Of a stretch of DNA of 64,000 bases, positions 35,960 through 45,839 are shown piece by piece (the stretch's first letter is position 1; each line of letters begins with the position of its first letter). The position numbers were made by a program, and so were the translations under genes. This stretch comes from Wyeomyia smithii (taxonomy: Eukaryota > Arthropoda > Insecta > Diptera > Culicidae). Where the stretch lies: NCBI RefSeq assembly GCF_029784165.1, contig NC_073696.1, positions 237,506,892-237,570,891 of the forward strand. The letters are read 5' to 3'. The notes beneath the pieces were generated by a model that worked only from the letters and a program-made list of their open reading frames with translations, ran no database searches and had not been told where the DNA came from.

Positions 35960-36335
35960 TGCACGCGTTTTTTTTTTAAGTGACGAGAGAAATCTTTCTC
36001 TCGCTCGTAGAATTTCCATGCATGTGCGACGAGACGAGACACGTCCCATGCAATTTGCAGGTTGCTCTTTCGCTTCTCTTTCGGTTCGGATTGCGAAGCG
36101 CAAGGCGATGTTTCATCGCACTACGAACTGAGCGAGACGCCCGTACTGTACATACTTGATACAGCTCGTGCGCTACAGCTCGTGAGACTTTCTCGTGTAC
36201 ACAGATTTCCTGTACACGCGCTGAAACGACGAGAGGTTTCTTTTCTTTTTTTTTCTTCGGTAAGAGACTGCGGCGCACCACACGTTGTCTTATCGCTTTA
36301 CGAACTGAGCGAGACGCCCGTACTGTACCTTAGTG
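35960..36335. repeat. CpG-rich GACGAGAC repeat with internal duplication
   Basis: The segment is unusually rich in CG dinucleotides and in GAGACG/CGAGAC words. An identical stretch of about 30 nt (starting TACGAACTGAGCGAGACGCC) occurs at 36122 and again at 36299. A related CpG-rich segment lies at 37262-37560. No coding capacity was recognised. Confidence 0.5.
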
Positions 36336-36362
36336 AAACTGTATATTAGAGAAATGACAAAG

Positions 36363-36464
36363 CACTCACCGTTGAGGAAACTGTCAACATCAAAACGGGC
36401 TAGCTGTATAATTTTGCATTGCCGTTATCCGTTTTGATGTTGACAGTTGCCTTAACGGTGAGTG
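36363..36464. repeat. 102-nt hairpin with 36-bp stem
   Basis: Arms 36363-36398 and 36429-36464 pair with 34 of 36 matches around a 30-nt loop; the outer end is CACTCACCGTT. This could be a tiny MITE or a transcribed hairpin such as a small-RNA precursor. No promoter was identified. Confidence 0.75.
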
Positions 36465-36622
36465 TCTCTGCGTCTCTCTGGTGTATAGGCTGCCTACCGT
36501 ACCTACATACGATATATGCCGTCAGACCCTTCTGAAGGTGTATGTATCGGAAGAATTCATAAAACTATATTACTACGATCAGATTATCACGAACCTTCAG
36601 AACCTGATTTGCAATAGCTATA

Positions 36623-36814
36623 CACTAAGGTCGCTTTTACGCGTTTTTTTTTACGTGGATTCCGGAATTTACGCGGTATTTTTTTTTTTCTTGCGGATTT
36701 CGGTTCCTCTTCACTCGGATTGCAGAATTTACGCGGTTTTTTTTTACGCGGATTCCGGATTTTACGCGGTTTTTTACGCGGCATGTATCCCCCGCATAAA
36801 AAGCGACTTTAGTG
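36623..36814. mobile_element. 192-bp ACGCG MITE
   Basis: TA-flanked with inverted termini CACTAAGGTCGCTTTTACGC and (read inwards) CACTAAAGTCGCTTTTTATG. It has three or four interior repeats of the GGATTCCGGAATTTACGCGG type. It is the cleanest copy of the family also seen at 19111-19364. Confidence 0.8.
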
Positions 36815-36816
36815 TA

Positions 36817-37261
36817 CTCAATTCGAAAATTCTATCCAACATCAACATGTACTAGAAAATATAAACAATTTCAATGGTTTTACTATTTTTAACTCCCGAA
36901 AAACTTATGTTGTAATTTCAAACCACATTTTTTATCCTTAGAACTACAAAACAGAGTTCTATCATAAGATAGTCAATGACATCTAAACCGACGAAAGGAA
37001 CACTTCTGTTAACCAACGTAACATTATGCATCCGGTGCATTTTCGTACCGTTAGCATAATAAGTATAGTAACAAAACGTTCTTATTTCATGTTAACAAAA
37101 GTCGGATGAATTAATCATAGAACTTTGAATTGATAAATGAATGAACTAGGTTATATCATTGATAATTCTAACGGTGTTTTGATGCATGCTGCTATAACAC
37201 CGTAAATGAAAAAAACATAAAATCCCCTGCCTGTTTTCTTCTGCGCAAAATCAATTTCCTT
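36817..37261. other. Unassigned AT-rich sequence
   Basis: No supported feature. Confidence 0.35.
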
Positions 37262-37560
37262 CTCGCACCATTAGCACAAAGCAACATGCGAGGCAAGCTC
37301 GCGAGACGAGCTCACGAGAATTTGCACGCAAGCTGTCTCAAGTACGCGACGCCCATGCACCGCACTCGTTAAGTTGAGAGACGAGATATCTTCGTGTACG
37401 TCGCAATAAAAATTCCCATGCGACGAGACATGGCTCGTACGAATGGTAAGTTTTCTCGCTCGCACGCTGCACACAGCACGAAGCGACTGAATGAGAAACG
37501 AGACTAGTAGCGCAAAGCACACTGTCTCTTCTTTGTGCGAGCGAGATTTCAGGAAGTCTG
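37262..37560. repeat. Second CpG-rich GACGAGAC segment
   Basis: It has the same word usage as 35960-36335 (GCGAGACGAG, TGCGACGAGAC, CTCGCTCG) and the same CpG density, in a strongly AT-rich neighbourhood. Alignment is patchy, so common origin is an inference. Confidence 0.4.
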
Positions 37561-39985
37561 GTTACAGGATACACAATCGTTAAAGAAGTATGCGTCTTAT
37601 TTGTCACATCTACCCTTTTCATACCCATTAATATTTTTCAGCAAACCCTTTGAATGCATTGCAGTAAAATATTGGAAAGAAAGTCAAATTATTGGAAAGT
37701 ATCATGAAATTGATCGGAGCATTTTCATTCACACAATCCGAACTCAATTCCGAATGACGTTTAATTAGTATTTTATTAAGAGCTACAGCAAATGCAGGTG
37801 ATTCAAATGGTTTCAAGAGTGGAATTTCGAAATCCACAACCAATACAAATCCCACCATCTCATACTAATCTGCTAGTAAATGCAACGGACATATCGAAGG
37901 CGAACGTAAACACCGATCAATTTGGAGGTTCATTGACTAACCAGCGGGCAGAGCAAAACACATTTGCTATAATATAAACAGACAGGTTCAATTCTAATTC
38001 CGCACCGTCGCACCACGAGACATCGAGGCGGTTTCGTGAGTTTAGAAAGATCCGCTGCCGTTCAGTTTCGCTGTATATCTATACTGTGTGAACGCAAATA
38101 TTCTACCGGTCTGCTTGCGCGAGCCAGGGAAGAATTAGGGTGTATTTGTTTATACTTGGAACGAAATTGACATTTAACGTTCCGCTATAAATATTTATCA
38201 ATAATTATAAAGTCAAGCCCCAAAATTAGACATGGCTTTGCTGCGCGGTGTAGTGAAATGATCGACTCTCGGGAAAACAAACGAACGTGAGATGTGTTTA
38301 GACCGTGGCCAGAGCGAACGGAACTTGTTGGCTAGCAGAATTGCTGCGAAAATTGATATGAACATTAATAACTGTGATTCAAATCTCAACTATGAAATTC
38401 ATATTCGCTTGTAATTAGTTAATCCGTTTTATAAGATATGACGATGATTTTGAACACCATCTATCTAGAAAGCAATCGTGGTGAACACCCGAAAGTTGGA
38501 CGGTACTAAACCACATCAGTATTGTGCGACATTAGGGTAACTTTTGATTATTTAACTTTTGAAATCAGACCACAAGAATTGTGCGATTTGGAAGTGAACA
38601 ATAATTGCTCAGGCCCTTTGCGTGGACTGGTCTGTTAAAATAACATCTCTATCCGAATCGAACAATTATGTAAACTTACAGCTAAATCTGAAAAGATCGG
38701 TCCTGAATCAAGTAGCGTGGAGTGTCTTTCTAACAACAAATAAATTTGTAGGTAAAAACTGTCAGCCTTGATACTTACCCCGCACCGTCGTAGCAGCCTC
38801 GAATTCCAACTGTCGTAAACAATAGAAAGCAACAATGGCCCAATTTCGTTCACTTATTCATTCGTGCGATAAAATGCTTATCGGTTTGGTTTTCGGTGTC
38901 ACCGCAACGGTAGCTGTGGGTTGACATCAAGCACAGCTTTGTGGAATAGAAAAAAATCGTTCACTCGTAGGTATCTATTGCCGCAGTGGGTACAAAAACC
39001 GTTGGCGCGTCAAATTTCGCACTAGAAGCGACTCTTCTGGGAAATGTTTTGAAAGCAACATTGTGACAGATTTGCCACCGGTTTACATGTACCGGGCAAT
39101 AGTAATACAGTAATCAGAGTAGGCGCACTGTTGAAGCGTAATAGGGTAATGATTGCAATTTTGACTATCATTTTCATATACTCAAAATGCAGCTTATGGT
39201 ATTGGATCGACTATCGCGACTATCGCACAGTGCATACGGCAGCTCTAGATGACCAGTAGCTTGTTTTGTTTACATCGTTCTCTAGCTGTGTCCAGAGAAA
39301 TAAGAGCTGGCTGGCGGTTGTCGTGAGATGGTGAGAAATTGCATTCCTCGGTGACGCCACACGCGGAGCGGTATGTAGACCGCATGCGTCATGCTGGCCG
39401 GCATATGTGCTAATGAACGTGCTTTTTCTAGAATCTGCGAACACAGCTCTAAGACTATTAACATTGCATTGTACAGCATTTTTGTTTAAGTGGTTGATAT
39501 AGTTTAAGCGTCTATTTAGTTTGTTTATTTTTCAAGTTTCGCTGTTATCATGAGAAAGAAAATTTCAATGTGAGATGTTATTTAAGTCAAGACTAGACTA
39601 CTATATACACATTGCAGCCGTGTATCAAATTTCTCTTATCTGGATTGCTTGTCGATTACTAATAAGTAGAATTATATGCTAGCTTTAAAAGTTAAATCCT
39701 ATTGACAACTAATAACAATGTTCTCGGTACACGCCAAACTAAAAGAACTAGAGTAAGCTTAACTCATTCAGCAAATACATCTTCGAATAAAGTTACGAAA
39801 AAAGTTAGCTCGAGATGTAAAAAAAATCTGGTTTTAGGTTCATAAAAAACGGTTTATATGATATTTATAATTGAACGAATTATTATTTTTGTTAAGACAA
39901 TTCTTTACTACCACAGTCCATGTTAATAGTGCCATTACAGGCATCCAATCCTATTTGCGAACGGATTGATCAATGTAGTTCAGTG
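37561..39985. other. Low-repeat intergenic sequence
   Basis: No coding region or bounded repeat could be recognised. Moderate-GC patches at 37990-38130 and 39200-39430 could be regulatory, but nothing specific supports this. Confidence 0.3.
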
Positions 39986-40003
39986 TTCTCTTTTAAGACA
40001 TCA

Positions 40004-40732
40004 CTCACTTTACTCTACTTTACTTTTTTGGCTAATGGACCGTTCACCGGTCTAGGGCCGAACGAATTAGAGATGTCCAGCTTCTTCTGTTTTGGGCAGC
40101 CGTTCTCCAGTCTCCCCGTACACCAGCAGATCGTGCATCTTCTTCCACCGCGCACATCCACCGCGTGCGAGGCCTACCACGGAGTCGACGGCCTCTTCCT
40201 GGTTCTCTACTGAAGATAGTTTTGGCGGCTCTCTCGTCAGGCATCCTGACTACATGTCCAGCCCACTGAAGCCTTCCCCGCTGTATTACCTTCACTATAT
40301 CAGCATGTTTGTATACCTGGTACAACTCGTGATTCATGCATCTGCGCCACACTCCACCTTCCAATTTACCGCCAAGTATCGATCGCAGAACTTTACGCTC
40401 AAAAACTCCGAGCACTCGTCGATCAGCTTCCTTCAGCGTCCATGCTTCATGTCCGTAAAGGGCCACCGGGAGTATCAGCGTTCTATACAGCGCTAGTTTT
40501 GTGCGAGTTTGCAAACTACGGGACCTTAGCTGGTTACGCAGACTGTAGAAAGCCCTGTTCGCAGCTGCAACTCGTCGTTTCACTTCACGACTCATATCGT
40601 TGTCACATGTCACAAGCGTACCAAGATAAACGAATTCGTCAACCGCTTCAAATCGTTCCCCATCTATCTCCACCTCAGCACCAACACCACGGGGACTCCC
40701 ACGCTCTCTGCCAGCTACCACTTTTTAAGACA
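40004..40732 (-). mobile_element. 5'-truncated RTE-like insertion with 13-bp target duplication
   Basis: TTTTAAGACATCA occurs at 39991-40003 and again at 40733-40745, exactly bounding the insert. The minus-strand frame (stop at 40044) encodes only the ORF2 C-terminus: DEFVYLGTLVTCDND, LILPVALYGHEAWTL, VFERKVLRSILGG, LQWAGHVVRMPDE and a basic tail. This region matches the end of the element at 32820-34777 (about half of residues shared by eye). The 3' tail on the minus strand is simple sequence of AAAGTAGAGTAAAG type, not poly(A). The frame itself is open. Confidence 0.85.
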
Positions 40733-40745
40733 TCAATTCTAGTTA

Positions 40746-41685
40746 AATCAAGCATGCTTTCCTTTTGAGACATCTATTTCCCGTACAGTAAGTTACGCTT
40801 CTATTGAGAATTGTATGCTTCTTAGCAACAAACTCTAATACGAAATTAAAGTTGCAGCTATATTCAGTTCATTTTACAATAACCAAAAAGCTTAGAAGGT
40901 GGAGCTGCAAAATGTTTGTTGTTTTAACGCAAGTTTCTACAATGAAACAGAAACGTTTAAGATCATAAATACGTGCGAAATTTGTTAACAATATGAGAAA
41001 TATTGCTAGAACAAATTCCGTCATGCAGATGCATCGTAACAACGACTAATAACCATTGAACGAAGTTTTTCGACATTTATTGTTAAAAGGGTATTAAAAT
41101 TTATTAATGAATTGATAAGGGGATTTTATGTTAATTAATCTTCAGATTTCAGAAAAAAAAAATAAAAAATATCTTTAGATTTATACTATTAACTATAAAC
41201 TTTTGATGTAATTTACATTCATTTGTTTTGTGAACCATTTCAACATCACAGCTAAAACTTTTAAACGCAACCCAACCACTGCGTCTAGTAAGGTTAAGGT
41301 TTTTAATGCCATTGACAAGATTCTGCAACAAAATCAACATCCTAAATTAGGTCGTTGATGTTAAGTTGCAATTTCAGTTGTTGTTTGTAACTTGTTAGTT
41401 GCATCGTAGTAACAAAATATGTTTCTTGTAACTCTAAAGTTCCAGTGAAGCCATAAATTTCCACAGGATATTTTATTATTATGTTTCAAATGTTGCACAT
41501 GAACTAACTCATGATTGGCGAATAATACGCGGAAATTCAACCATAGAACCCGACAAATAACATCTGGTTAATTCAGCCTCTAAATTTGATTTTATTATCA
41601 GCGGAAAAGTGTCAGTCGAACGACTAGAAGGACAAGACAAATTACGGTTCGAAATGCAGAAGCAAGGGTATTTTCATCGTTCAAG
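40746..41685. other. Unassigned AT-rich sequence
   Basis: No supported feature. Confidence 0.35.
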
Positions 41686-41687
41686 GA

Positions 41688-43880
41688 GAGTAGAGTAGAG
41701 TAGAGTAGAGTAGAGTAGAGTAGAGTAGAGTAGAGTAGAGTAGAGTAGAGTAGAGTAGAGTAGAGTAGAGTAGAGTAGAGTAGAGTAGAGTAGAGTAGAG
41801 TAGAGTAGAGTAGAGTAGAGTAGAGTAGAGTAGAGTAGAGTAGAGTAGAGTAGAGTAGAGTAGAGTAGAGTAGAGTAGAGTAGAGTAGAGTAGAGTAGAG
41901 TAGAGTAGAGTAGAGTAGAGTAGAGTAGAGTAGAGTAGAGTAGAGTAGAGTAGAGTAGAGTAGAGTAGAGTAGAGTAGAGTAGAGTAGAGTAGAGTAGAG
42001 TAGAGTAGAGTAGAGTAGAGTAGAGTAGAGTAGAGTAGAGTAGAGTAGAGTAGAGTAGAGTAGAGTAGAGTAGAGTAGATTAAGGTAGATTAGAGTAGAA
42101 TAGAGTAGAGTAGAGTAGAGTAGAGTAGAGTAGAGTAGAGTAGAGTAGAGTAGAGTAGAGTAGAGTAGAGTAGGGTAGAGTAGAGTAGAGTAGAGTAGAG
42201 TAGAGTAGAGTAGAGTAGAGTAGAGTAGAGTAGAGTAGAGTAGAGTAGAGTAGAGTAGAGTAGAGTAGAGTAGAGTAGAGTAGAGTAGAGTAGAGTAGAG
42301 TAGAGTAGAGTAGAGTAGAGTAGAGTAGAGTAGAGTAGAGTAGAGTAGAGTAGAGTAGAGTAGAGTAGAATAGAGTAGAGTAGAGTAGAGTAGAGTAGAG
42401 TAGAGTAGAGTAGAGTAGATTAGAGTAGATTAGAGTAGAATAGAGTAGAGTAGAGTAGAGTAGAGTAGAGTAGAGTAGAGTAGAGTAGAGTAGAGTAGAG
42501 TAGAGTAGAGTAGAGTAGAGTAGAGTAGAGTAGAGTAGAGTAGAGTAGAGTATAAGTAGAAGCAGAAGCAGAAGTAGGAGTAGAGTAGAGTAGAGTAGAG
42601 TAGAGTAGAGTAGAGTAGAAGAGAGTAGAGTAGAGTAGAGTAGAGTAGAGTAGAGTAGAGTAGAGTAGAGTAGAGTAGAGTAGAGTAGAGTAGAGTAGAG
42701 TAGAGTAGAGTAGAGTAGATTATAGTAGAGTAGAGTAGAGTAGAAGTAGAGTAGAAGTAGAGTGGAGTAGAGTAGAGTAGAGTAGAGTAGAGTAGAGTAG
42801 AGTAGAGTAGAAGTAGAAGTAGAGTAGAGTAGAAGTAGAGTAGAGTAGAGTAGAGTAGAAGTAGAAGTAGAGTAGAGTAGAGTAGAGTAGAGTAGAGTAG
42901 AGTAGAGTAGAAGTAGAAGTAGAAGCAGAAGCAGAAGTAGGAGTAGAGTAGAGTAGAGTAGAGTAGAGTAGAGTAGAGTAGAGTAGAGTAGAGTAGAGTA
43001 GAATAGAGTAGAGTAGAGTAGAGTAGAGTAGAGTAGAGTAGAGTAGAGTAGAGTAGAGTAGAGTAGAGTAGAGTAGAGTAGAGTAGAGTAGAGTAGGGTA
43101 GAGTAGAGTAGAGTAGAGTAGAGTAGAGTAGAGTAGAGTAGAGTAGAGTAGAGTAGAGTAGAGTAGAGTAGAGTAGAGTAGAGTAGAGTAGAGTAGAGTA
43201 GAGTAGAGTAGAGTAGAGTAGAGTAGAGTAGAGTAGAGTAGAGTAGAGTAGAGTAGAGTAGAGTAGAGTAGAGTAGAGTAGAGTAGAGTAGAGTAGAGTA
43301 GAGTAGAGTAGAGTAGAGTAGAGTAGAGTAGAGTGGAGTAGAGTAGAGTAGAGTAGAAGAGAGTAGAGTAGAAGAGAGTAGAGTAGAGTAGAGTAGAGTA
43401 GAGTAGAGTAGAGTAGAGTAGAGTAGAGTAGAGTAGAGTAGAGTAGAGTAGAGTAGAGTAGAGTAGAGTTGAGTAGAGTAGAGTAGAGTAGGGTAGAGTA
43501 GAAGTAGAGTAGAGAAGGGTAGAGTAGAGTAGAGTAGAGTCGAGTAGAGTAGAGTAGAGTAGAAGTAGAGTAGAGTAGAAGTAGAGTAGTGTAGACTAGA
43601 GTAGAGTAGAGTAGAGTAGAGAAGAGTAGAGTAGAGTAGAGTAGAGTAGAGTAGAGTAGAGTAGAAGTAGAGTAGAGTAGAAGTAGAGTAGTGTAGAGTA
43701 GAGTGGAGTAGAGTAGAAGTAGAAGTAGAGTAGAGTAGAAGTAGAGTAGAGTAGAAGTAGAGTAGTGTAGAGTAGAGTGGAGTAGAGTAGAAGTAGAAGT
43801 AGAGTAGAGTAGAGTAGAGTAGAGTAGTGTAGAGTAGAGTAGAGAAGAGTAGAGTAGAGTAGAAGTAGAAGTAGAAGTAA
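41688..43880. repeat. GAGTA pentanucleotide array, about 2.2 kb
   Basis: Almost uninterrupted GAGTA repeats with rare point variants and hexamer variants (GAAGTA). The interruption AAGCAGAAGCAGAAGTAGGA occurs near 42560 and again near 42924, suggesting duplication of a block of about 365 bp. Very long open frames on the minus strand (Ser-Thr-Leu-Leu-Tyr repeats) are artefacts of a 5-bp repeat without stops. They are not genes. Confidence 0.97.
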
Positions 43881-44400
43881 AAGTAAATGAAAAAAACTGT
43901 AGAACAGAAGCTAAATGAAAAAGTAAAATGAAAATTCAACGATAAAGTAAAATGTAAATTGAAAGAAAGAGTAAAAGAAAACGGATAAACAAAACAGAAA
44001 AGAAAAGTCAAGTTTAAACTGAAAGTATGAATAAAAGTAAAAGAAAAAGTAATAGTAAAGGTAAAAGAAAAAGTAAATGAAATAGTGAATGAAAAGGTAA
44101 AAGGAAAAGTAAAAAAAAGGTAACGGGAAGTAAAAAAGAAGAAGAAGAAAAAGTTAAAGAAAAAATTATAAAAAAGTGAAAGAAAAAATGTAAAAGAAGA
44201 AATAAAATAAAAGTAAGAGAAAAAGTAATAGTAAAAGAGATAAGTGAAAGTAGAAATGAAGAGAAAAGGAAAAGTAAAAACAATGGAGAGGAAAACTCGA
44301 AGAAAAAGTAACAGAAAAAGTGAAAGTAAAAGAAAATTTAGAAGAAATTATAAAAAAAGAAGTGACAGAAAAAATGCTTTGATGAAGAGTACATGTCGTA
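43881..44400. repeat. Degenerate AAAGT/AAAAGTAA simple-sequence region
   Basis: Purine-rich sequence with irregular GTAAAAG/GAAAAAGT words, continuing from the pentanucleotide array with gradually lower regularity. Confidence 0.85.
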
Positions 44401-44600
44401 GTTTGAAATTCGTAACTGCGGACGAGTAAATTTTTTTGTCTGTATTTTTGGATTTTTCAATCTGCGGTTCGCCTCACAAGCCTCACTTTATTTACTTTTG
44501 GAGTTGATAGAAGAATTTAACGGAAATTTTTTCATTTTTTCGTTATTTGATATCATTCTACTGAGACGCTCACACAATATTTTAAAAATTTGAATGAAAT
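44401..44600. other. Non-repetitive spacer between simple-sequence arrays
   Basis: About 200 bp of ordinary AT-rich sequence; nothing recognised. Confidence 0.4.
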
Positions 44601-45056
44601 GTCAAAGAAAAAGTAAAACAAAAAAAAAGTTAAAGCAAAAGTAATACGAAACAGTAAAAGATAAAGTAAAAAAATCTAAAATAAAATAAGGAAAAAGAAA
44701 AAAAAAGAACAAGTACAAGTACAAGTACAAGTACAAGTACAAGTACAAGTACAAGTACATGTACAAGTACAAGAACAAGTACAAGTACAAGTACAAGTAC
44801 AAGTACAAGTACAAGTACAAGTACAACTACAAGTACAAGTACAAGTACAAGTACAAGTACAAGTACAAGTACAAGTACAAGTACAAGTACAACTACAAGT
44901 ACAAGTACAAGTACAAGTACAAGTACAAGTACAAGTACAAGTACAAGTACAAGTACAAGTACAAGTACAAGTACAAGTACAAGTACAAGTAAAAGTAAAA
45001 GTAAAAGTAAAAGTAGAAGTAAATGTAAAAGTAAAAATAAAAGTAAAAGTAAAAGT
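44601..45056. repeat. ACAAGT hexanucleotide array with AAAAGT flanks
   Basis: From about 44708 to 44990 the sequence is a near-perfect ACAAGT repeat (about 47 copies) with rare ACAACT variants. Either side are AAAAGT units (44601-44700 and 44990-45056). Open frames of Leu-Val, Tyr-Leu or Tyr-Lys repeats are artefacts. Confidence 0.95.
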
Positions 45057-45366
45057 TGACTAGAGTAGAATAATTCATAATTTAAAAACATTTTGACTAG
45101 GTACCAAAATATCTGTTACTGTCTAACAACGAGTTCATCGCTCTGTACCTTGTTTTGTTTACTTCGTCATTAAAGGTCCAATTTAATCACATTTTAATGT
45201 ACTGTTCAAACTGCCCACCAGTGTATTGTTCAAACTTGTTGAAGCTCGGTACTTGTTCCATCATTCTCCGCATTGTCACACGTATTATTATATGATTCAT
45301 CGGTTAGTAATGAATACTGCTGTGGAATATCGGTGACTTACCATTTTTTTGCATCTCTCAGAGCTG

Positions 45367-45405
45367 TATAAATAACGCGGCACTGGAAGAAATTGCTCTA
45401 CAGTT
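45367..45405 (+). promoter_or_regulatory. Core promoter of the TIL gene (TATA box and initiator)
   Basis: TATAAATA at 45367-45374 is followed about 33 nt later by ACAGTT (45400-45405), close to the arthropod initiator TCAGT. The start codon lies about 30 nt further at 45432, giving a short 5' leader. Confidence 0.65.
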
Positions 45406-45431
45406 ATACTTGTTCCCTCATCTCCAGTGTA

Positions 45432-45794
45432 ATGAATCAATTTTTGGCGTTAGTGCTAGTGCTAGCACTTGTTTATCTTGGCTCATCGTCTTCGGCGACG
45501 CCGCTGGATGCAACGCCATGTGCAGCCCAGTGTCCATCAGGGACGGAAATCAGTAGGTTTTACTATTTGTTGATGCTTCTATTGAAAACATAATATTTTA
45601 TCTTTGTTCTTTTAGCTAACTGTCCCGCCAATGAAGTGTTTCAGTGTTGCACGGGATGTGAACAGTTGACGTGCAAAAAACGTGTTAGTAATATTCAGTG
45701 CTTCCGTTGTCCGGATGAGTGTGTCTGTAAGAAAGGGTATATTCGCTTGGGTGATAAATTGCCCTGTATTAAGATTGAACAATGTCCTAAGTAG
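45432..45794 (+). CDS. Secreted TIL-domain cysteine-rich protein (putative protease inhibitor)
   Basis: Exon 1 is 45432-45552 and exon 2 45616-45794, separated by a 63-nt intron (GTAGGT donor, TTCTTTTAG acceptor); the product is 99 residues. Residues 1 to about 21 are a signal peptide (MNQFLALVLVLALVYLG core, Ser-rich cleavage region). The mature part matches the ten-cysteine trypsin-inhibitor-like fold: C43, C51, C55, C60, C69, C72, C76, C78, C91 and C97, with CPANEVF and CVCKKGYIR as the usual signatures. Extra cysteines are C30, C34 and C52 (C52 sits where Gly is usual), giving 13 in all. The loop between the fifth and sixth cysteines, which normally carries the reactive site, is only Phe-Arg. 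TIL proteins usually inhibit extracellular serine proteases, but this is not shown here. Alternatives are a venom- or salivary-type cysteine-rich protein. Confidence 0.88.
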
Positions 45795-45828
45795 TTTTGT
45801 ATAGCCAGAGTTATATTAAGATGAAGCA

Positions 45829-45834
45829 AATAAA
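45829..45834 (+). terminator. Poly(A) signal of the TIL gene
   Basis: AATAAA 35 nt after the stop codon, followed by T-rich sequence. Confidence 0.75.
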
Positions 45835-45839
45835 TGAGC

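Noticed and set aside
42080..44011. A 643-codon open frame on the minus strand.
   Set aside because: It translates the GAGTA array as Ser-Thr-Leu-Leu-Tyr repeats. A 5-bp repeat without stops is open in all frames, and there is no gene structure.
44602..45091. Long Leu-Val, Tyr-Leu and Tyr-Lys repeat frames.
   Set aside because: They are artefacts of the ACAAGT hexamer array.
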